The notes below the pieces were generated by a model, which worked only from the letters and a program-made list of their open reading frames with translations, ran no database searches and was not told where the DNA came from. Made by a program: the position numbers and the translations under genes. Of a stretch of DNA of 64,000 nucleotides, positions 1 to 39,537 are shown one piece after another. Position 1 is the first letter of the stretch, and every line of letters begins with the position of its first letter. This DNA comes from Podocnemis expansa (Eukaryota > Chordata > Testudines > Podocnemididae): NCBI GenBank assembly GCA_007922195.1, contig ML682024.1, forward strand, positions 4,241,207 to 4,305,206, in the 5' to 3' direction.

Positions 1-299
1 CTGCCTCTCCGGATTTGTTTTGTGGATCACCCTCCCTGTCTAGGCGTCCTCTTCTGCTTCTTACCTGCCCGTGTGCCTTGGGATTGCAGGTTCGGGGGGA
101 AATTCTGGATCCTGGACCCACCCCCCCCAGCCCAGCTCTTCAGGGACGTTGACTGTGCCCTCTCGTGGTGGAGTTGGACAGTGCCGTGATGATGCTGATA
201 GGTGTCTGGGTCTTTGTCACACACTGTGTGTGTGGAGGGCGGGGAGGAGGGTGTGCACAGATCCGTGTGAAGCAGGCATCTCTGGCATCTATTCGCCAA

Positions 300-1320
300 G
301 GAGCATGGATGGGCTGTGCAAAATGGAGGGACTTTTGTATGTATAGAATGTGTGGCTTACATTGACGTGCCTGGTGGCAGGTGTGCAAAATACACGTGAC
401 TTGCCTTAATCCACCACAGGGTGTGCAAATTGAGGGGCAACTGATGTTGCTCCCTCCCCTGCTCCTGCAGCAGTTGTGCACAAGATGGCATGGCATTTGC
501 ACTGGTCCATTATGTGATCAATGCGCAAAAGGTTTTGACACTAATTGCCCCCACTGTGGGCAGGCAAAACAAGCGTGATTTGCACATAGCTGATGACCAA
601 AATTCATGAGGGGAGGGAGGATTGGCACAGATCCCCCAAGAAGTGGGTGTGTAAAATGAGTGTGTCTTGGTCTAATCCACTGCTCAGCCAGGCTCCTGAA
701 GTATTGAGCCTGTGAAATGGGGGTGATTTACACTAATCTGCCAGTGCAGTGGAAATGCAAAATCGGGGTAACTTGCACAGATTTCTCCTGTCCTGGGTGT
801 GCAACACAAGTGTGCATTGCACTGATTCACCAGGCAATGGACAAAACCAGTGGTATTTATGCAGAATTTTCATGACTGAATTCAAAATGGCTGTAATTTG
901 AACTATTTTGCTGGGTGATGGATGTGCAAAGATGGGGAGTGCGGACATGCAGAGCAAATGTGATTTGCATGAATCTGCTGTGTGTGGTGCAAAAGTGCAC
1001 GAGAAACCCATGTGAGCGGGCATGCAAGGTGGCCGTGAGTTGCACTAATCTGGCAAGTCCCCAGTGTGCAAAGGGAACATACCTTCCCCTGGCTGCTAAT
1101 GGACTAGCTGTGCAAAAGCATGTTGTTGGCCCAAATTGGCTCTGTAGCCACAGAGCAAGATTGGGGGAGGGAGGGATTTACACAGATTTCCCAGTCAGTG
1201 GGTGTGCCAAAGGGTTGTGCCTTGCTTCAATTCCCCGCTGTTGTCACAGTGTGTTTGCACTGTGGGTTCTCCAACATGGGTACTGGTAAATTGGTAGAAG
1301 GGCAGAGGGGAATGCACAGA
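300..1320. repeat. Degenerate ~43-bp tandem repeat
   Basis: Recurring 'GTGCAAAA ... GTGACTTGCACTAATC' units run through the block. Starts near 710, 754, 798, 837, 880 and 923 give steps of 39-44 bp, and other copies (381, 422, 522, 562, 648) fit about one to two-and-a-half such steps. No coding sequence is recognised here. The rest of 1-2300 shows nothing beyond this and one copy of the 'GGTGGCTGCATCTCA' repeat. The block lies upstream of IQSEC2 exon 1 and could be intronic to a longer IQSEC2 isoform. Confidence 0.7.
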
Positions 1321-1892
1321 GTTCTAACCATGGGCGACCCCCCTCACTGCGCGCCTTCCTCTCCATCTGTCCCATAACCTGTGCCCCCTGTAAATATAAT
1401 CCCAGGGGTCTTTCTAACGGCTGCTCTATGTACTGTATTAAAGGACGCCAGCTTTGTCCAACAGAGAACCACATGGAATAAAAGGATCATGCAACCTTTT
1501 ACAGACTCTGCGCCCTCTGTGCCTTATGTCCCCATCACCTTCCTTGCCAGCCGTACGTGTAACCCCAGTGTTTCCCAGCTTAGTTAGAGATGGGCTGATT
1601 GGGGAATGGCTGAGAGGCCTGTAGCAGGGGGCAATCTCCCCAGGCAGCCAGGGCCCAGAGATGTAGAGTGCCATGGGGCAGGGAGTGGGCTAAGGAGCTG
1701 GGCATCAGGCGCTGTACCCTGGCCATCAGGGCCGTGCATTGTGTTGCTCTTTAGAATAAGACCTGAATCAGACTTACTTTCATGGCAAGTGAACCTCCCC
1801 TGTCTTTTTTGGGAACTGGGTAGGAATCCTAGTGTCTGAGCTGAAGTTCAGCTTCAGTGATCTTATTCGGCCTCTCTAAATACATCTGCTCC

Positions 1893-2010
1893 ACCCCAGA
1901 GGTGGCTGCATCTCAATGCTGGGTGAGCCTTCCCTGAGTCGCATTCTGTGTGGCTGTTCCCCAGCTGCTGTGCCCCAGGGACTGGCAGAGTTTGAGCAAT
2001 GGATGAGGCC
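1893..2010 (+). repeat. Interspersed 'GAGGTGGCTGCATCTCA' repeat copy
   Basis: Contains 'CCCCAGAGGTGGCTGCATCT' followed by 'GCTGGGTGAGCC' and 'GCTGTTCCCCAGCTGCTGTG'. The same word order recurs at about 20850, 21890-22000, 24480-24590, 24935-25125 and 53575-53660, which defines an interspersed family. I cannot assign it to a named class. Confidence 0.6.
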
Positions 2011-2869
2011 AACCCAACTGGTTACGCCAGACCTGGGAAGAAGCATGCCCTTGCTCTGAGGGAGTTGGGAAGACCTGAGGCAAACTAGAGGTGCAGTATT
2101 CAGTGTGACCACAAGGTGGCAGCACCAACCCATCTCAGCTATAGCGCGACCATCTGCAATGGATCCAGTCTGTTCATGGTGAAAGAGCCAGGGCCCTTGG
2201 GTTCTCTTCCTAGCTCTGGGAGGGGAGTGGGGGCTAGTGGTTAGAGCTCAGCTTCAGGACTCCTGGATTTCATTCCCTGGCACTGTGGGGGAGGAGCTCT
2301 GGGCCTGCTCCTAGCATCTGCGCACACCCTCGCAATCGTGCACATGCATATTGACCTTTACACGCCACACCCTCCCCAAGCTCACACTTTATATTTGCAC
2401 GTCTTGTTCATGCCACCACACAAATGTGAGAGGAGGGGTTCCACTCTCAGCCCCCCCATTCCTGAGCATGGAGGTACCCCAAGCCCTGGGTCATCGTCTC
2501 CCCCTTGGTCAGCACTGTGACCCGCACCCCTTTTGTCTCCCAGGGACGCCCTCTTCTCACAGCCTGGATATTAAAAGCACCCTCCTGTTGCCAGGCAATG
2601 CCACTCCCTGTTGCTTGGCAATTGGCACCGTAAGGGGGGGGACAGGAAAGAGAGACAGGCCCCTTTGCTTGCCTTGCTGGGGGAGAAGTATGGGGCAGGG
2701 AATCTGTGTACTGTGCTGCTGCTCGAATCCTGTGCACAAGGAGGCACCCGCTCACATGCAGTCACCCCCTATGGTGTCCAGCCACATGCAGACATGCAAA
2801 TCCCTCCTTCCACACTTCTGCAAGTGAGCCAGCGTCTCGCAGATACCTCTGCTAAGGCTTGCTTGTGTG

Positions 2870-3265
2870 CCCCAGAGTCATTGGTATTTGCACATGCCCC
2901 TCCATTCGCATTTTATGCACACCTGTGCCTGGGTGTGCCAAGCCAATGGTAGTTTTACTCTGTCTTTGCACTGTTAGCACACCTACTCACAAGCCTGCAG
3001 GACCTGGGGTATTTGCGCACACACTTGCATTTCTGCCTTTTGCATACCCCATCACAAGCATGGACAGTTGATGGTATATTACACATACACGCACAACCTG
3101 CACTTGCGCCTTTTGCATGCCCACACACCACCATGTGCTGTCAGTGGTATCTGCACATCTGTGTTCATGTGTTCACCTGCTGCACACCAAACATCCTCCC
3201 CCAAGCACCCGTGTGTACTCTCAGGCCTGCACTTGGCATGCCTGCTCACAAGCATGTTTCCTGAG
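2870..3265. repeat. Degenerate ~60-75-bp tandem repeat
   Basis: Units begin near 2881, 2949, 3007, 3070 and 3147 with 'GGTATTTGCACA'-like words and carry 'CCTTTTGCATRCCC'. Short open frames here reflect the repeat, not genes. The remainder of 2300-3700 shows no gene. Confidence 0.6.
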
Positions 3266-3719
3266 TTGGCTGGGCCCAAGGGTCTGATCTCGAGAGTGGC
3301 GGGGAATGGGGACTGGCACATTTATGCTCCATTACTGTAGCAAGGGTGGGGGAGGTGCTTGCTCAGTGCTCATCTCTTGTTCCCCCCACCAGGCAGAGGG
3401 GGCAGGGAGCTGAGAGGGCACAGAGTGCCCCCCCACTCCATAGTTGTCAATTCAGGTGCATTGGTAGAGATGGGGGTGCTGGGCAGGTGACTTTGGAGTC
3501 CTCTCCCCAAAGCATCAAGGCAGAGGTGAAAAACGTGGGAGGCACAGAGCATTCTTGCGAACTGGCATCAGCACAGGATTCTGGGAGAGGCATTGAGCAA
3601 AGGAATCTGGGAGACTGGGGTGAACAAGAAGGATTCTGGGAAATGCACAGGTTCAAAGGATACTGGGAGACTGGCCTCAGTGCAGAGGTGTCTGGGAGCC
3701 AAGCACAGCCTCTCTCTCT

Positions 3720-3720
<1 letters not shown>

Positions 3721-3758
<38 letters not shown>
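3721..3758. repeat. (AC)19 microsatellite
   Basis: Uninterrupted AC dinucleotide run. It creates spurious Thr/His and Cys/Val open frames on both strands. Confidence 0.98.
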
Positions 3759-3761
<3 letters not shown>

Positions 3762-3974
3762 TTCTTACCCTGCAGGTTCACTGTGCCAGGTGCTGTACAT
3801 ACCCAACTCAATCCCCCACCTGCCTTGAGCTATGGATTTTGGGGGGAGGCTCTGACAGCAACGGGGTGACCCGGCACCAACCCAGGAAGCCTCCATGGGG
3901 AAGGCTGGGCCCAGAGACAGGACAAACCTGCCTGGGTGGCTGTTAGCTTCACAGAATGGGTGGGGTGCCTCGGG

Positions 3975-4065
3975 GAGGGGAGTGGGGTTTAGTGGTTAGC
4001 ACAGAGGGGTGGGGCTAGGAACCAGGATTCTTGGGTTCTAGCCCAGCCCTGGCCCCCCTCCCAAC
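3975..4065 (+). repeat. tRNA-like repeat monomer
   Basis: 'GAGTGGGGTTTAGTGGTTAG' is followed by 'CCAGGATTCTTGGGTTCTAG'. These resemble the A box and B box of a tRNA. It belongs to the family seen at 28110-28290, 29763-29870, 30068-30210, 32480-32735, 53268-53330 and, reversed, 51775-52330. It is not a functional tRNA gene. Confidence 0.55.
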
Positions 4066-4854
4066 ATGTGCCAGTGCCCCTCACTCCCAGCTCACAGCCC
4101 CCTGCTAAGTTCCCTCCCCACACCCTCTACAAAGGTAGGGGGTGCCCCAAAACCTCTGTGATTGGAAAGTCCCCCCCCCAGTTGTAGCCTTGGAGGGGGT
4201 GGTGGGGAGTGGAGGCTGGCGGCTGATGTGGGAGGAGGGAGCCCTGAAGACACCCCACCCCCAGCCAGTGAGCAGCCCCACTTCCCCTCCATGCAGCTGC
4301 TATTTTGGAGCCATTGCCATGGTGACGGCTGGGCACATGTCACTGGGACTCCTGCTGGCTGTGCTATTTAGGGACTGGGGGGGGCAGGGAGGGGATATGC
4401 AAGGAGCCCTCCATCGCAGGTCTGTGGGGTGGAGCAGACAGTGATGGGACCCAGGAGTTCTGGCTCCTATGTCCCCCCTGGTGCCTGAGTTTATGAAGGG
4501 CTTCTGATGGGGGCAGGGGGGAAGTAGGCTGCTCCTTGTTCCCCAGCAGCAGGGGGAGTCTTCCTTTTAGGGGTTGTGATGGGGGGATCCCTCCACTCCT
4601 CCCCAAGTCTCTTTACTCCTCCACCCCGCCTTTGCGTCACCATGGCAATGGTACCCAGCCCTCCCTCCTCCAGGATCCATAGCAACCTGGCATCCCCCAC
4701 TTGCCTGTCCCCATAGCAACCCTATCCCTGGCCTGCTGCCTCATCAATAATTTCCTAGCTGTGTAGTTGTCTGTTGTGTAGGGGCAGGGGAGGAGGGCAA
4801 GGGCAGCAATGGGTGGTGACACCAGAATGACCTTGGATATGTGTGTTGGGGGGG

Positions 4855-5330
4855 AATGACTCTTGTGTGCATGTGTGTTAATGTCTGTGTGGATATTCGT
4901 GTGTGTGTGAATGTACTACAATGCATGTGTGAGACCATGTATGCGCATGTATATATGTTTGTGTGCATGCATGTATAGTGTGTGTTTGCATTTGTAGATG
5001 TTTGTGTGTATACATGAGTTGGGATGTGTTTGTGCCTGTGTGTGTTACATATTTGTGTGTGTGGATGTCCAGGTACAGGTCTATGCATTTTAGTGTACTT
5101 GTGTGGGTCTGTGTGTATATGTGTTTGTGATTGTGTATCTGTATCCACATGTGCATGTCTGTGAGTGTGTCTGTGTCCACACATCTGTCTGTCTGTCTGT
5201 GTGTCTGTCCATATGTGCATCTCTGTGTGTATACATGTGTATGTATATGCTTGTGTCTGTGTGAGGGTGTCTTTATGTTTCCTTGTGTGTACACCCTGTG
5301 TGTCAGTGTGTGTACGTGTACATGGTGTCC
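4855..5330. repeat. TG-rich low-complexity tract
   Basis: Imperfect (TG)n with interspersed CA, TA and CTG words. Long antisense Thr/His/Gln open frames over it are low-complexity artefacts. Similar but weaker TG-rich DNA continues at 5560-5800 and 6040-6120. The segment 5330-5500 contains 'AGGCCAGATGGAACCAGCCC' and 'CCAGTCTGACC', weakly like a CR1 3' end in antisense. Confidence 0.85.
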
Positions 5331-5805
5331 TTGAGTTCAAGGCCAGATGGAACCAGCCCATCCAGTCTGACCAACAGCCCCAACTAACACAACAACTACA
5401 AGGAGCCACCCAGTCCACAGGCCACTTGTCTGTGACAGAGAACAGCCGGGGAACTGGTAAAATGGGGTCACCTTGTGAGTGACCCACCTGACGCAACCCT
5501 CCTGACCTGGGTGTGAGTCAGCTCCAGCCAGCCTAGAGGCTGTTTGTGAGTCTGCAGAAGTGTTTGTGTAGATACGCTTGGGAGCTTATGTGCGTGTAGT
5601 TGTGTGTTTGTACATGTCTATGTTTGTTCGTACAGTTGTGCGCCTGTGAAGGTGTGCTTATTCCTGTCTTGGTGTGTAGGCAGATGTGAATGCTGGGTTG
5701 TATGGGTGTATATGTCTGTGTTTGTGTATGCTTTTGTGTGTGTCTCTTTATGTCTTTGGCCTTGCGAGTGTGAATGTGGGAGTTGGTGTGTCTGTGTGTA
5801 TACAC

Positions 5806-6004
5806 CAGCAGTCTCAAACACATGGCCTGTGGGTCGCATGCAGCCTTTCAAGTTATTTCCTGCGGCCTGCAATGACACTATCATGACCAATATTTGCAAT
5901 ATCATTATATGAAAAGGTTTCAGTGGTGCGGCCCTTGAGCTAACGTACTAGTCCTCATGCGGCCCTTGTGTGGTCCTCATGGTGCTTTGAGTTTGAGACC
6001 CCTA
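5806..6004. mobile_element. hAT-type MITE (199 bp)
   Basis: The ends are inverted repeats ('CAGCAGTCTCAAAC' and 'GTTTGAGACCCCTA'). The element is flanked by a perfect 8-bp duplication, GTATACAC, at 5798-5805 and 6005-6012. The interior 'CGGCCTGCAATGACACTATC' is shared with the element at 7335-7504. It has no coding capacity, so it is non-autonomous. Confidence 0.85.
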
Positions 6005-6279
6005 GTATACACAGTACTGAGTGGGAAAGGGGGAGTCGGGGTGTGGCTGTGTGTGTATACAGGGTGTGAATGCGTGTGTGTAGACGGTTGCAAGTTTGAG
6101 CTGGTGTCTGTGTGTTTGAGCAGCAATGGCAGTGAGTGGCAAGGCGGGTGCCTGTCTGGGGGTGCAAGCCCGGTTGTGTGCTACATACATTCGGGGTGTG
6201 TCATTAAGTCAGGGGTGGGGGCAGGTTTACCCGAGGCCCTCACACAAGTAAGACCGTGGGAGGGAAACCAGCCACCCTG

Positions 6280-6495
6280 ACTCCCGCCCCCCGCCGGGAA
6301 CCCAGGAGTCCCGGCTCCCACCCCGCCCGTGAGGATGGGGGGGATTCCCCGGCTGGGGGCTGCAGGGGCTGGGGGCGGCCCCACATCCAGGCTCCTCCCC
6401 CGGCTCCAGCCGAGCGCGGCCGGGGATGGAGGCTCGGTGCAGCTCCGGGCCCCGGGGCCGCCGCTGAGACCCGGGACGCCCCCTCGGACCCCGCC
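6280..6495 (+). promoter_or_regulatory. Probable IQSEC2 short-isoform promoter/5'UTR (CpG-rich)
   Basis: GC-rich DNA dense in CCGG, CGCGG and CCCGCC words immediately precedes the exon-1 ATG. This is inferred from base composition and position only; no transcription start can be placed. Confidence 0.45.
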
Positions 6496-19943
<13,448 letters not shown>

Positions 19944-21570
19944 GCTGTGCTGGGCGAGCGGGTTTGGCAGGCATCCATCCTTTAGAGGGTCACTATTGAT
20001 ATATAAATCCAGCGTGAGGGGAGCCCCGATCCCTGGCAATCTCCCCCTGCAACTTCCCAGGACTGGTGAGGGACGAAAAAACCAAATCCCAGTTGAGAAC
20101 GGCCCCCGTTCAGGACAGCGATGGAAGGAATGAGGAAGCTGCAGCTCCACTTCTGACCACCTGAGGGCAGTGGCACCTACATGGCATGGCTCTGTGGTGA
20201 TGGGGGGTGCAGTGGGGTGGGGCTGGTCCTTTAAATGGGAGTGATGGCTTGGGCCTCTGCAGTTGCGTTATTATTAGAGGCCCCTCCCCCTCACTCTAGG
20301 GGGTGCCAGGAATTCTGGGACATGTAGTTTTATTTTTCTAGCACCCTTCCGCCCCACACCCCTTGCACTAACATTCATTGTCGCACTTTGTTGCACAGCC
20401 CCAGGGGGGCTTGGGAGGGATGCTGCCCCACCTGCCCCCTCTGGTGAGGGTGGGGATCCCCTTTCTCTTTGCACATGGCTTGTTGCTTGCTGCTGTTTGA
20501 CCTAGTATGGTTATTGGAGGGGGGAATCCCTGGGATTTTGGGGGGTTGGATCTGGGGGGCATTCCCATCCCACGTCTGTAACAAGGGCTACTCCCAGTGG
20601 GAGCCATTTTCTCTCCCCCAACTCCAGTTCTACCCCCCTCAAACAATTTGCACTGAAAAGAGAGCTCCTCCCTCCCTCTCAGGGCCCCCCAACCTGCCTC
20701 ACTTCCCAGTATTTAAGGGGATCCCCTGGGGGGGACTCCATGGAACTCCAGTAGCTGCCCCCCTTTTCTGTGAATGACTCATGGCCCCTTGGCTGTTTGT
20801 ACTGAGAAGGATCCTGCTCAGAAATGATCCCCATGCAGCATTATATGCAGCTATTCCCAGCTGTTGTGCCCCAGAGGTGGTTGCATCTCTGTCCCAGGTG
20901 AATCTTGTGCACTTTATTCCCCCTTCCCTGCAAATACAACTTATCCCTCCCCATACATCTGCAATATCACCCTGACCCCTGTTTCCGATCTGTCCCCCCC
21001 CCCCCCTCAGCTGGGAGCCAGGACTCTTGTGTTTTATCCCTGACTCTGGAAGGGGGGGGTGGGTGGTCATGTTGGATAGAGCAGAGGGAAATGGAGTCAT
21101 TAAGATGTGGAACCCTGAGTCCTGGCTACCCATCCACCACCTGCTCTACCCCATTGATCCCCCTCCCTTCCCAGAGTTGGGGGAGAGCCCAGGAGTCTTG
21201 TGCTACAGGACTTCAGGAGACTAATAGCCAAGGCTGTCCCCTTTGCCCCTCCACCTCAGGGTTGTTCTCCCCAGTTTCTCTTGGGGTCCCCAATGTCTGG
21301 TTGCCCCCAGCATGCTCCTCGCCCCATGCCCCCTGCACTGGTCCTTGCATTGAATTGGTTGCTGTACAGACCCCATTGTATATAGTATACATTATAAATA
21401 GTGAGCCACAATTTGGGGTCCCCTGTGCACCCCGAAGTTTGGGGTCCCCCAGAGATTCTGGCTCTAAGTCGACGAAATGACTGTATTTTTGTCCTCCCCC
21501 ATCCTCCTCCTTGTATATAAGAAACTGTACATTTGATGCTTCATAAATGACTGACTGTCCTTTCTGTGTT
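19944..21570 (+). other. IQSEC2: IQSEC2 3'UTR
   Basis: The block after the stop holds no gene. It ends in AT-richer sequence 'GTACATTTGATGCTTCATAA'. It includes one copy of the 'GAGGTGGTTGCATCTCT' repeat near 20870. The 3' end at about 21565 is inferred from the variant signal at 21542. Confidence 0.6.
21542..21547 (+). terminator. Probable IQSEC2 poly(A) signal (CATAAA)
   Basis: CATAAA is a known weaker variant of AATAAA, here followed within about 25 bp by TGTCCTTTCTGTGTT, a GU/U-rich downstream element. No AATAAA was noted in the preceding kilobase. Confidence 0.5.
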
Positions 21571-21767
21571 AAGTCTCTGGTGTGCGTGTGTTCTTTACCA
21601 TACTGCTTGGGAGCACCCTGGAGTAGGGGGGCTGGGTGGGGGTGTTCTTCCCAGACAGTCGGGACAGGGTGCTGGGGCATCCCATGGAGCAGGGGCTGGG
21701 CAGGGTGCCTTCCCCTGGAATGGGGCAATGAACCCTTCTGGCCATGCTGAAACCCAAGGCTGGAACA

Positions 21768-21840
21768 GAAAACAAAGAAGGAATCCTGTGCCACTTCTGT
21801 GGGAGAAAAATCCCACTTCGTCAGATGCTTTGTAGGCCCA
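21768..21840. repeat. Fragment of 'GGAGTCCTGTGGCACTT' family
   Basis: 'CAAAGAAGGAATCCTGTGCC' followed by 'GAAAAATCCCACTTCGTCAG' matches the copy at 52374-52505. Only one arm is present. Confidence 0.6.
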
Positions 21841-21884
21841 GCCTCATGAGACTCTCTTAAACTTCCCATCTGAAACTGTGACGT

Positions 21885-22010
21885 GGCCAGTTCCCAAAGG
21901 TGGCTGCATCTCAGCACTGGCAGAGCCCTCCCCACGTGGTGTTATGTGCAGCTGTTCCCAGTGGCCCTGCCCCAGAGGTAGCTGCATCTCAGGGCTAGTC
22001 CAAGGCTGGG
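21885..22010 (+). repeat. Interspersed 'GAGGTGGCTGCATCTCA' repeat, two units
   Basis: 'AAAGGTGGCTGCATCTCAGC' and, about 80 bp later, 'CCAGAGGTAGCTGCATCTCA', separated by 'GTGCAGCTGTTCCCAGTGGC'. Same family as 1893-2010. Confidence 0.6.
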
Positions 22011-22069
22011 GAGAACACGAGCTGGTGATGCCGGCTGGGCTGAGACCTCCGAACCGGTCAGGTGTCTCC

Positions 22070-36057
<13,988 letters not shown>

Positions 36058-36637
36058 CGCCGGCAATGGCCCCCTCCTCCGGACCGGACGGCTCTGATGC
36101 AATAGTGCCCTGACTGGGGGGGGCCGGGGGGTGGAGCTGCCCCCCCCAGATGCACCTGCCGGGCCGGACTCTGCCCAGTGATGTAATTATTTTACGTTCT
36201 CCTTCCTTTTGTATCATGGATACCTCGGTGCAGAGACGGGGGTTGGTGGGGGTCACCGGTGCCCCCCTCAGCAGATAGGGGATGCTTCCCCCAGAACTGT
36301 GCCCCCTGGATCCAGCATAGACGTCTTGGACTCCCTGCCCGCTACCAGCACAGTCGGATCGGCCGGATCTGTGCCCCTCACTGGTTGGACTGACTGGGGG
36401 GACGGAACAAATCCCCCCCACTGCAGCCTCGGCCCCCCTCTCCCCTGGAGCTGCACAGCCACCCCCCAGCCCGGGACGGGTTTTTTATAGGAATTGGGGG
36501 AACCACTTTGGGTTTTGGGGGGGGGGGGGGCGGCAGGGCTGGGACAGGGGAGGAATCTGGTCCGGTCCAGCCAGTCCCATGGTGCCCCTTCTGGGGCCCA
36601 GCCCTGACACTAAACCTCTCTCTTTCTCTCTTTATAG
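36058..36637 (+). other. KDM5C: KDM5C 3'UTR
   Basis: Non-coding DNA after the stop with 'GATGTAATTATTTTACGTTC' and a 14-base G run near 36517-36530. No AATAAA was seen. The variant ACTAAA at 36609-36614 lies just before the terminal repeat of the next element, so the transcript probably ends near 36635. Confidence 0.5.
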
Positions 36638-39537
36638 TGCTGTTCTTCGAGCACTTGCTCACGTCCGTTTCGTGCCTAGTGCACTGTGGGCTCTGGGCCA
36701 CAGCTTCCCTCTGTGCTACCCACAGGGCTGGCTCTAGTGCTCTCTGGAGCCGTGCATCTGTGCTAGTGTCAAGTGCCACCAGCCCCATACCCTCTCATCT
36801 CCTTGCTTTTCAGGCTGTCTGCTGGAACCAGCCACGTTGCTGTGGCTGGGTACCATGCCAGGGCTTCCAGGCTCTTGGCATGGTAGTGGCAGGATCTTAG
36901 TGTGCAGGCCTGGCTCCTTCTGACAAATAGTTTCTTGCCTCTGGGCTATGCATGCTTGGTCTTCATGTTCACACCTGGTCCCAGGTTGTGCCCAGCAGTG
37001 ACTTGCCCTCCAGCCACTTGATGACTTGGGGGAAGTCCTGGAACAGATAAGTGCCAAATCTGGTGGGACTCCACTCAGAGGAGGACTCTGGCATCAGCCT
37101 GCTGGCTGTGCCATGGGGCCACCCTCAGGCCTGTCTCAGACCTGTCTCAGAGCTGAGTTGTTCCCATTCTGCACTGAGAATGAGAGTGTATGCAAAGTGC
37201 TCGCCTGGTGCCCAGCTCTGCCTGGCACCAGCTCCTGTCCCAACACAGCATTCCTATGCTTGGCACTGTGCCATGGCACCAAGGAAGGAGCATAAAAAGC
37301 AGTGGATGCCAGAGGCCACTTGCTGGTACAGTAGAGATGGGCAGGGAAAAGAGTGAGACCCATGCCAGGCCACTCTTGCTACCCTGGACCCATGTCAACT
37401 CTGGTATAGCACCCACCAGCGAAGCCACGTGGTGCCAGTGGTGTGACAGCTCCATTGACTGTAGGGCCTCTGGAGTCAGCTAGGGACTTTCCTGGTGCTA
37501 GCAGGACAACTACTGAGAGAAGAGGCAGGAACGAGCAGTGCTGGGTGCCTGCCTGGGGGAGGGTGGGTCCTGCTACACCAGGGTCACTGAGAGCTGGAGC
37601 CTTGTTGGAGGCCGAATGGGAATTTTACATTGGAAGCCTGCTGCTCGCACCCAGCCTGCACCCACTGAGCTCTGCTACCATTCTCTGACAGACACCTGGC
37701 AGCTGATCGTTGGCCCCCACAGTATCACTCCTGGAACCTCTGGGGGTTTTTCTGGTACCAGGACCTCTCTCGCTGGTCTCCAGGAGAAGGGGTATCTGCC
37801 CCTTCCACTTGGCATCCAAGGTCAGAAGTCGCCTCCAGTGGAGGAAGAGAAAGGAGGCTCCTTCAGTGCAACAACCACCTCATCCTCCGCAGAGGCTGCC
37901 ATCATGGGCACAGCAGCATTCTTTTTAGGATCATTTCATTAGAACCTGCTGATGTGAGTTGCTTCATAATTGGGTGTGGAGATGGAGGCACTGAGAGACC
38001 TTGCCTGGCACGCTCGACCTTTGTGGCTGTAGCCAAGGGAACCACGCCCATCAATGGGGCAGTGATGGGGCCAGGGAAGGCCCCCTGCTAAATTTCTCCT
38101 CAGGCCTCTGCCTCAGAGAGGCAGAGAAGAAATATGCCAGCAAGTGAACTTGGTCCCCATTGTCTGCCCAGTGCCAGCAGTAAATGAGTGGATTAGGCAT
38201 GGGCTGCCCAGAAACTAACAAAAAGATCAGAAGAAAGGGGCTTCCCATGGGCCTGGTGCATCTTCATAGGTGCAAGGTGGCCATAGCAGCTTTCCTTGGA
38301 TGTGACACAGCATTGGTACCAGCCATACCACCTTCTGAGTGCCAAGTCTGCTGAAGAAGTTAATCAACTCAAGTCTCGCTTCAGAGAACAGAATCAAGTG
38401 TGGCTGGCTTGACATGACCCCTGCCAACCTTCCTGTTGGAGGCCCAAATCTGTTCTCTGTCAGGCCTGGTAGCCAGGGTCTCCTATCTAGCTTCATGGAA
38501 ACAATCTCCACAGCCGAGATTGGACACTGTGCTCCACTCAAAGACTGCTGTCCATGTGCTCGTCTGTTCATGCTCACATAGCAGCATTCTAGCTTTCTAG
38601 AAGGGCATCCGATGGTCCCCTCGCGAGATGATGGCCAGGTTTCTGGGGCTGGGAGCTCCATATTCGGGTTTTTGATCCCATCTGCCTGGGGGTCTTATCT
38701 TAGTCCTGCCGAGACTCGTGGACCCCTCTTCGATTTGTCAGCATCGTGGTCCCTTTTGCTTTTCCCTCAGGAGGTCGCCTTCCTGCTGGCCATCGCCTTG
38801 GCCCAGAGGTCTCTGAAATTCAGGCCATTTGCAAGGGCTCAGCCTAGCTGTGTCCCCACCTGGCCTGCTTAGTAAAGGTGCTGCCTCCATTTGATACCAT
38901 TCAGCACATCTTCCTGGCAGCATTCTGTCCCAAACTGCCCCAGTCCCCCAGGAAATGGCAGCTGTGCATGCTGGCCATCAGGCAGGTGCACCCCTCCACT
39001 CTTTGTGGCACTAGGAGAAAGGATGAGCCCATGTGATCCCAGAGAATCCTGTCCCAGAGAATTGCCAGTACCTGGGTGAATGTCCCACCTCTGGCCAGTG
39101 TGCCCTGGTCCTGTCATCATGCTGTTGTCCCCCGTGCTGTCACCCAGCAGGTCCCAGGCAGCACTAGTTTCAGAGAGGGGCTGTGCCAAGCCTGTCTCCC
39201 TGGGTGCAGCTCAGGTGTCCCTTGCCTGGCCTGGGCATAAGCAGATGCTCAATGTAGAAAAACTGGTTCCTGACCTGCAACTGATCCTCTGGCTGCATTG
39301 TTCAGGTCCAGCCCACAGCCTGCCCTCTGATCCCTGTGAGTTACTAGCAAGAAGGAACCAAGGGGGCACGGGGCTGGCAGTACCCCTTATATTGTCACAC
39401 GCACACAGCTCCAGGGAATGCCAGAGTCTGCCTGCTGGATACCACAGAGGGAAATATCTCTGGTGCTGGTGTACGCAGCGTGCATGCACATAGCATGGAA
39501 CGGACATGAGCAACCCATCTCGAAGAACAACAGTTAC
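36638..39537. mobile_element. ~2.9-kb element bounded by inverted repeats
   Basis: The left end 'TGCTGTTCTTCGAGCACTTG' (36638) and right end 'CATCTCGAAGAACAACAGTT' (to 39537) are inverted copies over about 35-40 bp, including GTCCGTTC/GAACGGAC. Similar termini are familiar to me from reptile interspersed repeats. The interior holds short open frames but no recognised transposase, integrase or reverse transcriptase. It is probably a non-autonomous DNA element; the target duplication is not clear. Confidence 0.6.

Noticed and set aside
4744..5496. 250-residue minus-strand open frame rich in His, Thr and Gln
   Set aside because: It is the antisense reading of TG-rich low-complexity DNA, without any recognisable domain.
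36058..36637. EMD or another gene overlapping the KDM5C 3'UTR
   Set aside because: No exon, splice-site pair or conserved frame was found on either strand.
37026..39493. Open frames inside the 2.9-kb inverted-repeat element as a transposase
   Set aside because: Frames are short and on both strands, with no DDE/D, hAT or zinc-finger motif that I can see.
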